Shown here: positions 42,177 to 50,694 of the stretch, piece after piece
How the letters are laid out: each line of letters opens with the position of its first letter
Numbering within the stretch: position 1 is the stretch's first letter
Assembly: GCA_017938645.1 (NCBI GenBank)
Contig: JAGBBE010000093.1
Location: 1 to 64,000, forward strand
Reading direction: 5' to 3'
Length of the DNA stretch: 64,000 nt
Origin: Clostridia bacterium
Lineage (GTDB): Bacteria > Bacillota_A > Clostridia > Christensenellales > Aristaeellaceae
Made by a program: the position numbers and the translations under genes
The notes under the pieces: model-generated
Seen by the model: only the letters and a program-made list of their open reading frames with translations
The model's database searches: none
What the model was told of the DNA's origin: nothing

Positions 42177-43181
42177 ATGGCAAAGCGCCTTGCAGCGATG
42201 CTTCTGTGCATGATTCTCTTCGCGCTTCCGGCTCTGGCCGAGGAGCCCGACGAGCAGGACATCGCTCTTACGGACGAAATCGTTCTGGAAACCGAGCTGG
42301 AGGCTGCATCGGACGCCGTATACGCCTTAAGCGATGTGGAAGAGGACGAGGTCGCCGAGCAGATCATCGATTCCGGCGAGGTTCCGGCCTTTGTCCGCCA
42401 GCTTCTTGCCATTGCAGAAGCAGAAATCGGCTACGAGGAAGGCCCCGACAACCTCACCAAGTACGGCGAATGGAGCGGCGACAAGCACGCCGCGTGGTGC
42501 GCCGAGTTCGTCTGCTGGTGCGTCAACCAGGTGGATGAAACCAACGGCACGGCGCTGCTGTATGACGTCTATCCCAAGTGGAGCGGCCAGAACACCGGAC
42601 GAGACTGGTTTTTGAAGCGCGGGCGGTTCGCCTACCGCAAGGGCACCTGTCCCGGCTGGGGCTCGCAGTGGCTCAAGGGCGACGATCACACCCTCGAAAA
42701 GAACGAGTACATCCCGCGCCCCGGCGACCTGATGTTCTTTTCCTACAACGAGGCCGGCGACACCGAGCACGTGGCGCTGGTGGAGTACTGCGCCTACAAC
42801 AGCGCGGGCGAGGTCATCGTGCATGTCATCGAGGGCAACAATCCCTCGAAGGTGCAGCGCAGCCGCTACCGCCTCAACAGCAGTCAGGTGCTGGGCTTCG
42901 GGCTCTGTCAGGATCTGGTGGACACCACCATGCGCTCCGGCAATCAGGGCGACAAGGTGCTGGCATTGCAGCAGGCTTTGAACCGCATCGGCCTTCTGGC
43001 GGAACGTCACCTCACCGGCGGCTACGGCGGCAACACCAAGCGCGCCGTGATGGATTTCCAGCAGGACTATATGGAAAACAAGACCCCCACCGGCATCGCC
43101 GACCGCGAAACCCAGCAGGCCATTGAGGAAATGCTGATTGAAACCATCTTTGAAGACCCCATGACATGGCTGGTGGAATGA
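42177..43181 (+). CDS. Secreted CHAP-domain hydrolase with peptidoglycan-binding domain
   Basis: This is a 334-residue protein. Signal peptide 1-20, then an acidic segment. A CHAP domain at about 75-235 has the catalytic Cys in WCAEFVCWC and the His in TEHVALVEYC. A PG_binding_1 domain at about 260-325 is marked by RSGNQGDKVLALQQALNRIGLL and AVMDFQQDY. It should cut peptide bonds in peptidoglycan. It overlaps the VTC gene by 4 bases. Confidence 0.87.
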   Translation: MAKRLAAMLLCMILFALPALAEEPDEQDIALTDEIVLETELEAASDAVYALSDVEEDEVAEQIIDSGEVPAFVRQLLAIAEAEIGYEEGPDNLTKYGEWSGDKHAAWCAEFVCWCVNQVDETNGTALLYDVYPKWSGQNTGRDWFLKRGRFAYRKGTCPGWGSQWLKGDDHTLEKNEYIPRPGDLMFFSYNEAGDTEHVALVEYCAYNSAGEVIVHVIEGNNPSKVQRSRYRLNSSQVLGFGLCQDLVDTTMRSGNQGDKVLALQQALNRIGLLAERHLTGGYGGNTKRAVMDFQQDYMENKTPTGIADRETQQAIEEMLIETIFEDPMTWLVE

Positions 43182-43873
43182 TGAAAAAATACCGCAACGA
43201 ATGGAAGTACAGCCTGCACGAAGCCGAAATGGCGCGCGTGGAGCACCGCATCGGCGCGGTTCTCAGCCGCGACGCGCATGCAGGCGGCGACGGACGCTAC
43301 GGCGTTCACAGCCTGTACTTCGACGATCTCTCCAACGCCTGCGCCCGTGAAACCGAGGCCGGAAACGGCGAGCGGTTCAAATACCGCATCCGCTACTATG
43401 ACCAAAACCCCGGCTTTCTGAGGCTGGAGCGCAAGGAAAAGCTGTACGGCGGCTGCTTCAAGCTCAGCTGCCGCATCACGCGGGAGGAGTTTTCGCTTCT
43501 CTCCTCCGGCGATGTGTCCACCCTTCTCTACGACGAAGCAAGGCCGCTTCTGCGACGGTTTGCCGCCGACATCCTGCGCCGCGGCTTTACGCCCCGGGTG
43601 ATCGTGGACTACGAGCGCATCGCCTTTGTGGAGCCGATTTCCAACGTGCGCATCACGCTGGATCTGAACATCGCCGTATCCAAAGAATACGGCCGGTTTC
43701 TGGAAGGCGGCTATCTGAAGGTTCCGCTTCTTTCCAAAGGGCAGCATGTGCTGGAGGTCAAGTTCGACGACATCCTGCCCGGCTACATCAAGCAAAGCGT
43801 ATACGAATGCAATCTGCAGCAGCGTTCATTTTCAAAATACTGTCTCGGATTTGAGAAACTAAGGAGTCTGTGA
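43178..43873 (+). CDS. VTC-domain protein (polyphosphate polymerase-like)
   Basis: This 231-residue protein matches the VTC catalytic tunnel: NEWKYSLHEAE, KYRIRYYDQNPGFLRLERKEK, RVIVDYERIAF, RITLDLNIAV and VLEVKFDDILPGYI, with the paired basic and acidic residues that line the tunnel in yeast Vtc4. It may make or handle polyphosphate or a related polymer. Start is 43178 (ATGATG, overlap with the CHAP gene) or 43181. Bacterial VTC genes often sit beside DUF4956 and CotH genes, as here. Confidence 0.9.
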   Translation: MMKKYRNEWKYSLHEAEMARVEHRIGAVLSRDAHAGGDGRYGVHSLYFDDLSNACARETEAGNGERFKYRIRYYDQNPGFLRLERKEKLYGGCFKLSCRITREEFSLLSSGDVSTLLYDEARPLLRRFAADILRRGFTPRVIVDYERIAFVEPISNVRITLDLNIAVSKEYGRFLEGGYLKVPLLSKGQHVLEVKFDDILPGYIKQSVYECNLQQRSFSKYCLGFEKLRSL

Positions 43874-43875
43874 GC

Positions 43876-44550
43876 ATGAGCAATTTCCTGACGGGTATCA
43901 AGCAGTATCTTTCCGCCGGCATGGATTCTCCCCTTCTGCCGGATACGCAGATCATCGCGGCGCTTCTGTTTGTGCTGATCCATTCCGCCTTCATCTTTCT
44001 GGTCTACCGCGTGGTGAGTCACCGCGCCCTGTACAACAAATCTCTGAACATCGCCATCGCCGCGCTGCCGTTTTTCATCTGCACGATCATCCTGTGCCTG
44101 CAGTCCAATCTGGTGATCACACTGGGCACCATCGGTGCTCTGGCCATCATCCGCTTCCGCACGGCGGTGAAGGATCCCGTGGACATGGTCTACATCCTGT
44201 GGAGCATTCATCTGGGCATCATGGCGGGCTGCCAGCTGTTTATGGCCTCCATCCTGACCTCGCTTTGCGTGGCCGTGGTGCTTCTGGTGATGGAAAACCT
44301 GCGCCTTGGACGCGGCGCATACACGCTGGTCATCCACTGCGATACCGGTCTTGAGGACGAGCTGACCGCGCTGATGAAGCCCTTTGTGCGCCGCATGCGC
44401 CTGAAGAGCCGCAATTTCACCTCCTCCGGCGTAGACTACGTATTCACCCTCACGGTGAAAAATGCCAAGGAGCTGTGCGAAAAACTGTCCCAGATGAACG
44501 GCGCGCAGCGCTTCTCCCTGATTGAGTACGACAGCGAGGACATTGTGTAA
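43876..44550 (+). CDS. DUF4956 membrane protein
   Basis: This 224-residue protein has four predicted helices in residues 25-145 and a cytoplasmic alpha/beta end domain (YTLVIHCDTGLEDELTALMKPF...). The central TIGALAIIRFRTAVKDPVDMVYILWSI block is the DUF4956 signature. ATG at 43876 is chosen because AAGGAG is 9 nt away; the GTG at 43870 is too close. Function unknown; its co-occurrence with VTC and CotH points to one pathway. Confidence 0.88.
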   Translation: MSNFLTGIKQYLSAGMDSPLLPDTQIIAALLFVLIHSAFIFLVYRVVSHRALYNKSLNIAIAALPFFICTIILCLQSNLVITLGTIGALAIIRFRTAVKDPVDMVYILWSIHLGIMAGCQLFMASILTSLCVAVVLLVMENLRLGRGAYTLVIHCDTGLEDELTALMKPFVRRMRLKSRNFTSSGVDYVFTLTVKNAKELCEKLSQMNGAQRFSLIEYDSEDIV

Positions 44551-44563
44551 CGGAGCGTCGAAG

Positions 44564-46153
44564 ATGCCTAAAAAACTGCTGGCGCTTGCGCTGATGCTTA
44601 TCTCCCTTGCGGCGCTGTGGCTGATTGCCGGGGACAGCGCCGGGCAGCCCCATCTGTCCGAATTATACGCCGAGCCCGCCGTGCTGGAGGAGATCATCTC
44701 CGCAAGGCAGGCGCACGATTTCACGGACATCTATTCGCCCCTGTACACGGGGCTTCGCTTCAACGGATACGATCTGTTTTCCGACGAGGGAAACGGAATG
44801 CTTCTGTATTCGCTCATCGACGGCGATCCGCGCGCGTACGATCCTCAGGTGAGCCTGATTTCGGATACCGGAGCGCAGGTGCTTGTGTCCGGGCAGTCCA
44901 TCACAGACGAGATGATCCGCGCAAACGGCTCCATCGATCTGCTGATCTATACGGACGAGGAGTATGCCCTGTTTGAACTGAAATGCACTACGCTGCCGAT
45001 CCTGGACATCGAGCGCAATGCGGAAACCATCACCGCACGCCACAACACCCGCCTGCGCCTGTTTGACAACCGCAAGGAGGCCGTCAACCACCTCTTTACC
45101 ACTGACGCGGTCATCTGGGTGCGCGGCAATCACAGCACCACCTTCCCCAAGAAGGGCTACCGGCTCTCGCTGTTCACCGAATCCGTCGGAGGCAGCCGCC
45201 GCAAGCATCATGTGCCGCTGCTGGGATTGCGGTCCGACGAGGACTGGATTCTCAACGCCATGTACAACGACGAGGAGAAAATCCGCGAGGTGCTCTCCAC
45301 CAACCTCTGGCACGATTCCTGCGCCGGGAACAACCAATGGAGCGTGCAAAACGGCGTCCAATACCGCTATGTCGAGGTTTTCTTTGACCGGGAATACCGC
45401 GGCGTATATGCGTTGGGCAGCCCTGTGGACGCCAAGCAGATGGCCATCGGCGCGGAGGAACCGTATTACAAGAAGCTCGATCCATACCTGAGCGAAACTG
45501 CCATCGACTTTGCCGCATCCGGCGTGGTGGAGGGCTACGAGTACCTCGGCCCGGATCTTCTGCATCCCGACTGGGAGCCTCTGCGGCGCTACTATCGCAC
45601 CGTGCTTGACGAAAACGCGTCCGCTGAAAGCCTCTATGCCGCCGCCGACGTGTCCAACGCCATCGACCTGTACCTGTTTCTGAACCTCATTCAGGGCGTT
45701 GATCACGCGCATCTCTACGGCACCAACACCGTCTACAATCTCTACATGGCCGCCAAAAAGACCGCTGACGGCCGTTATGTGATGCTCTACACGCCCTGGG
45801 ACATGGACCGCACCTGGGGCAAGGGCTACGACAACGAGCCTGCGCTGAAGCCGGATCAGAACGTGATCATCGACACCAGCATCGTCACCCGTCTGCTGGA
45901 GGGCGGCGATGAAGCCATGGCTGAAAAGGTTCGCACGCGCTACGGCGAGCTTCGCGGCTCTGCATGGTCGGATGCGGCGATGCTGGATCGCATCCAGTCG
46001 CATGAAACGGATATGTTTTTCTCCGGCGCATACGCCCGCGACTTTGACCGGTGGTACCCGGACGCAGAGCCGGTTCGCTCGCTGGACAGCTTCGCCTCCT
46101 ATGTGCTGCAGCGTCTTGCCTGCATGGATGCATGGGTCGACACGCTTCCATAA
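44564..46153 (+). CDS. cotH: CotH-type protein kinase-fold protein, exported
   Basis: This 529-residue protein has an N-terminal signal or anchor (residues 4-24) and a CotH domain at about 195-500. Motifs are VRGNHSTTFPKKGYRLSLF (nucleotide loop lysines), VEVFFDREYRGVYALGSPVD and the catalytic-type WDMDRTWG. CotH of Bacillus phosphorylates spore-coat proteins. Residues 30-190 are an uncharacterised beta-rich part. It is last in the VTC-DUF4956-CotH run. Confidence 0.9.
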   Translation: MPKKLLALALMLISLAALWLIAGDSAGQPHLSELYAEPAVLEEIISARQAHDFTDIYSPLYTGLRFNGYDLFSDEGNGMLLYSLIDGDPRAYDPQVSLISDTGAQVLVSGQSITDEMIRANGSIDLLIYTDEEYALFELKCTTLPILDIERNAETITARHNTRLRLFDNRKEAVNHLFTTDAVIWVRGNHSTTFPKKGYRLSLFTESVGGSRRKHHVPLLGLRSDEDWILNAMYNDEEKIREVLSTNLWHDSCAGNNQWSVQNGVQYRYVEVFFDREYRGVYALGSPVDAKQMAIGAEEPYYKKLDPYLSETAIDFAASGVVEGYEYLGPDLLHPDWEPLRRYYRTVLDENASAESLYAAADVSNAIDLYLFLNLIQGVDHAHLYGTNTVYNLYMAAKKTADGRYVMLYTPWDMDRTWGKGYDNEPALKPDQNVIIDTSIVTRLLEGGDEAMAEKVRTRYGELRGSAWSDAAMLDRIQSHETDMFFSGAYARDFDRWYPDAEPVRSLDSFASYVLQRLACMDAWVDTLP

Positions 46154-46215
46154 GACCGTATTTTGTTTTTTGATTGTCTTCTTTTACATCTCATTTGCGT
46201 TTTGAAACGCATCCC

Positions 46216-46250
46216 GCCATGCTTTTCACATTGGAAGCATGGCTTTTTTT
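46216..46250 (+). terminator. Rho-independent terminator of the envelope operon
   Basis: Stem GCCATGCTT with AAGCATGGC (46216-46224 with 46235-46243), 10-nt loop and seven T residues. Confidence 0.93.
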
Positions 46251-46268
46251 GCGCCATTGTCCCCGGCC

Positions 46269-46309
46269 AAAGCCCGGAAACCTTTATATTTCAAAGGTTC
46301 CCGGGCTTT
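46269..46309. other. Long imperfect hairpin upstream of tRNA-Ala
   Basis: A 17-bp stem with one mismatch (46269-46285 with 46293-46309), 7-nt loop, no T run. It could be a second transcription stop or a processing site; no further function is visible. Confidence 0.6.
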
Positions 46310-46354
46310 GCAAAAATTCATTTGAAAAAATTCAGATTTTTTTGAAAAAAAGGC

Positions 46355-46383
46355 TTTACAAACCACAAAACCTGTGATATTAT
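46355..46383 (+). promoter_or_regulatory. Promoter of tRNA-Ala
   Basis: TTTACA at 46355-46360, 17-nt spacer, TATTAT at 46378-46383, ending 38 bases before the tRNA. Confidence 0.8.
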
Positions 46384-46420
46384 ATATCTCGCTGATGAGG
46401 CAAGCGCCTCTGAAAGCCAC

Positions 46421-46496
46421 GGGGCATTAGCGCAGTTGGTAGCGCACAACACTGGCAGTGTTGGGGTCAGGAGTTCGAGTCTCCTATGCTCCACCA
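46421..46496 (+). tRNA. tRNA-Ala (anticodon GGC)
   Basis: A 76-nt cloverleaf. The acceptor stem GGGGCAT pairs with ATGCTCC and includes the G3-U70 pair that marks tRNA-Ala. D arm GCGCAGTTGGTAGCGC, anticodon stem CAACA/TGTTG with loop CTGGCAG (anticodon GGC), T arm AGGAG-TTCGAGT-CTCCT, and an encoded CCA. Its 3' end is the integration site of the adjoining element. Confidence 0.97.
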
Positions 46497-46540
46497 ATAG
46501 GAAACGCTTGATCCACAAAGGATTGAGCGTTTTTCTTTTT
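46474..46540 (+). repeat. Attachment repeat at the integrase end (tRNA 3' end plus terminator)
   Basis: The first 23 bases are identical to 51939-51961, and the next 45 bases match with five differences, so the repeat carries both tRNA end and terminator. Confidence 0.9.
46502..46540 (+). terminator. Terminator of tRNA-Ala, inside the left attachment repeat
   Basis: A 12-bp stem with two G-U pairs (46503-46514 with 46520-46531) and T-rich tail. A near-copy with compensated changes lies at 51966-52006 at the far end of the element. Confidence 0.88.
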
Positions 46541-46566
46541 GCATTTCCAGAAAAAAACGCCTGTTT

Positions 46567-46666
46567 TGCCACAAACCTGTCACATTCCCCGTGGCGGAGG
46601 AGGCCGCAAAGCCGCATGAGATATGGGTTTGCTGATGTTCTCCCCTGCCACAGGAAGTGCCACAAA
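46567..46666. repeat. Three TGCCACA direct repeats next to the integrase gene
   Basis: TGCCACA begins at 46567, 46646 and 46658, the first and third extended to TGCCACAAA. They lie between the attachment core and the integrase stop, where arm-type integrase sites are often found. Confidence 0.4.
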
Positions 46667-46667
46667 G

Positions 46668-47861
46668 TTACTGGACGAACAGGTTGTGCATCTTGTTACC
46701 CAGTTCTTTCAGCTTCTCCGGCTGGACGTGTACATAATGATCCATCGTCATTTGAATGGTCGAGTGTCCGGCCAGTGCTTGCAGGGTTTTCAGGTCGGTT
46801 GTCTCTCCTGCCGCATAGGTCAGATAGCTATGACGGAAGATATGTGAGGTTACGCCCTTCAGGTCAATGGCCTTGTTGATTCGCTTCCACATAGCGCGGA
46901 AAGATGAAAGGCTGAAGGGTTTTTCACCGCCAATGATGAATCCCTTTTTGCTCATCGGTGAAAGGAAGTCAATGAGCATGGGATCCAGCGGTACATCCCT
47001 CACGCCGTTTTTGGTCTTGGGAAGGTCTTCGATATTCGGCTGGTTCTGCTGTGGATGGGTGACGCCGCGCCTGATATGAATCAGTCCGTTTTCTACGTCG
47101 ATATCCTCCCAGCGAAGGCCGAGTGCTTCACCACGCCGCATGCCTGTAAACAGGATCAAAGCAAGATATCGTCTGTCTGCCAGTTCGAGCAAATGAAGTC
47201 CATTGATGATCTGCTTGAAACGTCCCAACGGAAGCGCCTGCCTCTCCTTCTTTTTCTTCGAGGGAATAATGAGCCTTTTGCTTGCCGTAGGGTCTTTGAC
47301 AATCAGTTCGTCTTCCAATGCGCTTTTCATGATCTGTCCCAGCAGAGCAAGGATCATTTTGAGCGTCTTTTCTGACAGGTGTTTTCTGTCGTTCAGGAAG
47401 GCTTGAACCTTTGCCGTGGTGATCTCTGTAAGCTGCATCTCTCCAAAGGCAGGGAACAGATGTGCATTCAGATTCTTTCGATAGGTTGTGGTGGTGTTCT
47501 TCTTTACCTTGCCGTCCTTGTAGAGCTTCAGCCATTCGTTCGTGTAGGCCTTGAAGGTGGGAACGGGTTTGTGTTCTTCTGCCTGTGTCATTCCGTATGA
47601 AGTAAGCCGGTTCACTGTGTACAGGTCGGATATCTTGCGGTTCAATTCCGCCTGACTATCTGCACGAATCCAGCGATAGTCAATCGTTCCGTCCGGCTTC
47701 TTTCCCAGCGGAACACGCTTTTTATATTTTGCCATGCTGCCCTCCATCGTGGGCGTGCAGTCAATGTCCTCTGTGAAGTTGTCAAGGTTCTTCCTGATCT
47801 GTGCAGTGATGGCCGATGCAATATCCTGCACGATGTAGGTGTAATCAAGGTTCGCTACCAT
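46668..47861 (-). CDS. int: Tyrosine site-specific integrase
   Basis: This is a 397-residue protein. An arm-binding N-terminal domain (YKKRVPLGKKPDGTIDYRWIRADSQAELNRKI), a SAM-like core-binding domain (about 105-200, TFKAYTNEWLKLYKDGKVKKNTTTTYRKNL) and a catalytic domain (about 215-395). Catalytic residues: Arg in TGMRRGEALGL, HxxR in HIFRHSYLT, His in GHSTIQMTMDHY with the nucleophile Tyr. The first 42 residues before MAKYKKR are unusual; a start there is possible. It would integrate the element at tRNA-Ala. Confidence 0.94.
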   Translation of the reverse strand: MVANLDYTYIVQDIASAITAQIRKNLDNFTEDIDCTPTMEGSMAKYKKRVPLGKKPDGTIDYRWIRADSQAELNRKISDLYTVNRLTSYGMTQAEEHKPVPTFKAYTNEWLKLYKDGKVKKNTTTTYRKNLNAHLFPAFGEMQLTEITTAKVQAFLNDRKHLSEKTLKMILALLGQIMKSALEDELIVKDPTASKRLIIPSKKKKERQALPLGRFKQIINGLHLLELADRRYLALILFTGMRRGEALGLRWEDIDVENGLIHIRRGVTHPQQNQPNIEDLPKTKNGVRDVPLDPMLIDFLSPMSKKGFIIGGEKPFSLSSFRAMWKRINKAIDLKGVTSHIFRHSYLTYAAGETTDLKTLQALAGHSTIQMTMDHYVHVQPEKLKELGNKMHNLFVQ

Positions 47862-47975
47862 GCTGTAAAATTCCTTTTGTTGATTTATGATTGATTATTG
47901 GCGGATTGCATCAGGTTTGGCGTGAATCGCTATCGTCAGCAATCCGTATTGATAAGGAGGTACAGGAGGATGAGT

Positions 47976-48920
47976 TCACGTTTTCAAGGAGGGTGGGCTT
48001 ATGCTATGCGCAAGGTGGGTCTGTTCCTTCTGTCGGATGATCCAGCGATCCTCCGTTAAGCCTAGACTATTTTTCTCCTGCTTGGTGGGTCTGCTGTATA
48101 CAGCCTCCGCCGCTTTAAGAATGCGCTTGCTTCGATTCTTCCAGACGCGGGTGACTGTTGTTTTCCATTGGTAAAGAGGGGGTCTGTCTTTGTAGAACCA
48201 TTCGTGCCAAATGCCTACAACCGCCCTCATGATCTGATCCTTGGTTGTATAACCGTATTCGTCAACGGTTCGCCTGATCTCGTTGAGCAATGCCCGTTCG
48301 GCTTCCTGATCCAGCTTTGATGGCTTGTAGGAATGAATGATAGCCTTCCTTGCTGCCTTTTCTCCTACCGCCTCCATCAGTCCTGCCATGGAAAGACTGC
48401 TCCTGCTGATGCCTTCTCTTTCAAATCGTGCTGCCGTTTGTTCGGCTTGATCCAAAAGGGCGGAGGTAAACGACGGCACATGATACCATGACACAGGTCT
48501 GTGGGCGTTAGCCTTTGACCTCTGATAACTGACGGCCATAGCTGACTGAGCATACTTTCCAAAGCTGGTAATCTTCCTGCGCTCAACCAGTCCCAGCGCC
48601 GCCCAATACACGATGTAACTATGCCACGTCTGCTGACTGCCGCCGTACTTCCTCACCAGCGTTTCAAGACTGACGAAATGACATGCCGCGTCTCTGCGAT
48701 CATGATAGGCCGCGTATGTGTATTCTGTCAGATGCTCCATGAATTGAATGAGCCGCCTGCATAACGCGCCTTTGTAGCTGGTCAGCTCCTTGGCAAGCGT
48801 TGGATATTTGCTTGCGTCCAGTTGAAGCACAATATCCGTATTCTCTTTGAGCTGCCGCCTGTACTGATCTTCTGATTGAAGGATGTCAAATCCCTCTGCG
48901 ATAAGCTGTTCTCTTGTCAT
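47976..48920 (-). CDS. Uncharacterised element protein, possibly DNA-binding
   Basis: This 314-residue protein is rich in aromatic and basic residues and mostly helical. A region around residues 85-135 (VSLETLVRKYGGSQQTWHSYIVYWAALGLVERRKI) reads like a winged-helix, and a second basic helical region lies near 215-275. I do not recognise the family; a replication-initiation or regulatory role for the element is conceivable. Start 48920 (MTREQL) is chosen over the in-frame ATG at 48956, which has no spaced ribosome site. Confidence 0.6.
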   Translation of the reverse strand: MTREQLIAEGFDILQSEDQYRRQLKENTDIVLQLDASKYPTLAKELTSYKGALCRRLIQFMEHLTEYTYAAYHDRRDAACHFVSLETLVRKYGGSQQTWHSYIVYWAALGLVERRKITSFGKYAQSAMAVSYQRSKANAHRPVSWYHVPSFTSALLDQAEQTAARFEREGISRSSLSMAGLMEAVGEKAARKAIIHSYKPSKLDQEAERALLNEIRRTVDEYGYTTKDQIMRAVVGIWHEWFYKDRPPLYQWKTTVTRVWKNRSKRILKAAEAVYSRPTKQEKNSLGLTEDRWIIRQKEQTHLAHSISPPSLKT

Positions 48921-49067
48921 TTTTCCCTGTGAATTTATTCGTTTTTGAGGCCGCATGGCCCTTTTGAAACGGGGGGGCTTAGGTAGGCTAAGGGTTGGTT
49001 ATAATAGCGCTCGCAAGTGCTTGATTCTCTTAGCTTTCAGGATTCCAAAAGGGCCACGTTGGAGGGG

Positions 49068-49460
49068 TCAAGCTTCCTCCGCCGATTGTCTGCGCCTTCG
49101 TTCTGCCTCCGCGCGTCTGTGCTTGCGCATGGATTCGCCGCATGATGTGCAATACTTTTGACGCGGGCTTGCCTTGTTGAACGGCTTACCGCATGACTCA
49201 CAAAGTTTGACCGCATCGGGCGGAGGGGGTGCGGCTTTCTCCTGCTGTGGTTTGATGCTGGCTTCCAATTCCTTATCCATCGGAAGCACGCCATTCTAGA
49301 ACCATTTGCATGCTATGGGACGTGGGTCTTTCTCCGGCCATAGGGTATTGATAACGTGGCAGGGGCGGTCTTGTGGTATGCACATGCCCGTGCCGTTTAC
49401 CGTGGTGTAGTAGCAGCATTGCTCTCTTGCCTAGTATTTGATCTTTGATACTTGATCCAT
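49068..49460 (-). pseudogene. Cysteine-rich VLP-family gene interrupted by two in-frame amber codons
   Basis: From the ATG at 49460 (behind CAGGAGG) one frame runs to TGA at 49068. It contains TAG at codon 10 (49433-49431) and codon 55 (49298-49296) but no frameshift. The frame between and after them encodes a complete Cys_rich_VLP-type protein: AREQCCYYTT, GMCIPQDRPCHV, IACKWF-(amber)-NGVLPMDKELEASI, then a CxxC...CxxC zinc ribbon (LCESCGKPF...YCTSCGESM) and a basic tail. Such proteins are common in conjugative elements of gut Firmicutes. A 71- to 73-residue product could also start at 49280 or 49289. It is a pseudogene unless the amber codons are read through. Confidence 0.75.
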
Positions 49461-49920
49461 TGTTGGATACCTCCTGCATGGTTGTTTCGTAATCGCCTAT
49501 GCCCCCGATACATCAAGCAATCACGCTCTTATTGGGAACATTTTGCAAGAAACGTACGGCCTGATTAGAAAATTTTCTTTTTCCACCGGATGTTCTATAC
49601 CTATGGTCATGTACACACTTCTTATGGTGTATATAATGGTACTTTAAGTATTATCGTTCGATCGTGCTTTCGGTTCGGCTCTCATGCGAGGAAATGTTGA
49701 GGAATGACTGGGGTATAGAAATTTCTGCATATGCATAGGTTTGAAACGTAAAAGGCGGGGTATCCCATCCGGTGGGTTTACCCCTTCATCGACCTCTGCA
49801 AGCTGGATGGCATAACCGCTGCCACCGAGAGCTTTGTGAGGTGTAAAAACATTTTGCACCGCTTCAGAACCCTTGATTTTCTCGTTGCTTTCTACCGCCA
49901 AAAGAAAAGGACGGAAGCGC

Positions 49921-50499
49921 TCATGCCTCCGCCCTCTGCTTTCTCTTTTCGCGAATCAATGTGCTTTTGCTGATGCCTGTTAGCCTCTCCACTTGGGTGT
50001 AGCTGTTGCCCTCCGCCAGCAGTTCCATTGCATGCCTCATCTGATCCGGCGTGTACTTGTTTGGTCTACCGTCCACACGAATCCCCTTGTTTCTTGCAAT
50101 CTCCTTGCCTGTTTGTGTGCGCTCCACAATCATATCACGTTCAAACTCTGCAAAGGCCAGCAGCATTGTCACCATCAGTTTTCCCATGGGACTGTTGTCC
50201 GCCCTACCCATATTGAGCACATGCACTACCACGCCGCGTTCTACCAGCTCACGCACAACTACGCTTCCTTCAACGGCGGTTCGCGCCAGCCTATCCAACT
50301 TAGTTACAATCAGCGTATCTCCTTCTGCCAGCCGTTCTTTCATTTTGTCGAAGTTCGGACGCTCCATCTTTGTGCCCGTGAAAACATCCGTGATGATTTT
50401 TTCCGCTCCTGCATCTTTGAGCTTCTGTTCCTGATCGTCCAGACTGTTCCCGTGCTTTCCCTGTTGCCTTGTGCTGACTCTTGCATAACCGTAAATCAT
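49921..50499 (-). CDS. Serine recombinase (resolvase/invertase family)
   Basis: This is a 192-residue protein. The N-terminal catalytic domain has MIYGYARVSTRQQG (nucleophile Ser9), TGTKMERPNFDKM and LIVTKLDRLARTAVEG; the dimer helix is GKLMVTMLLAFAEFERDMIVERTQTGK. The end is a Hin-type helix-turn-helix (YTPDQMRHAMELLAEGNSYTQVERLTGISKSTLIREK). Start 50499 has GGAGGG; it acts as a resolvase or invertase on short paired sites. An inverted repeat surrounds its promoter. Confidence 0.94.
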   Translation of the reverse strand: MIYGYARVSTRQQGKHGNSLDDQEQKLKDAGAEKIITDVFTGTKMERPNFDKMKERLAEGDTLIVTKLDRLARTAVEGSVVVRELVERGVVVHVLNMGRADNSPMGKLMVTMLLAFAEFERDMIVERTQTGKEIARNKGIRVDGRPNKYTPDQMRHAMELLAEGNSYTQVERLTGISKSTLIREKRKQRAEA

Positions 50500-50533
50500 C
50501 CGTATTCCCTCCATTACTTTTGACCATTTATTA

Positions 50534-50582
50534 TGACACCGATGAACAGCTTGATTTTACTGCACTTTTATTTCGGTGTCAA
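50534..50582 (-). promoter_or_regulatory. Promoter of the serine recombinase with flanking 9-bp inverted repeat
   Basis: On the minus strand: TTGACA (50582-50577), 17-nt spacer, TAAAAT (50559-50554). A perfect inverted repeat TGACACCGA (50534-50542) and TCGGTGTCA (50573-50581) brackets the -10 box, one arm covering the -35 box. It may be an operator or a recombinase site. Confidence 0.75.
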
Positions 50583-50694
50583 TAGTTATAACTTATGATT
50601 CTTTCGGCTATAGAAAAATGCCATGCTGAAAAACAGCAAGGCGAAGGTGAAAAGCGGTGGGGCTGTGCTGAACATGGCGAAGAAGTAATCGGGG

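Noticed and set aside
49273..49479. 68-codon frame overlapping the VLP gene
   Set aside because: The other frame of the same bases encodes the family-specific cysteine pattern, so this frame is a shadow.
49644..49901. 85-codon minus-strand frame between the serine recombinase and VLP genes
   Set aside because: It has only a TTG start with no spaced ribosome site, no recognisable domain, and its frame extends upstream into the recombinase gene. It may be a conserved non-coding stretch.
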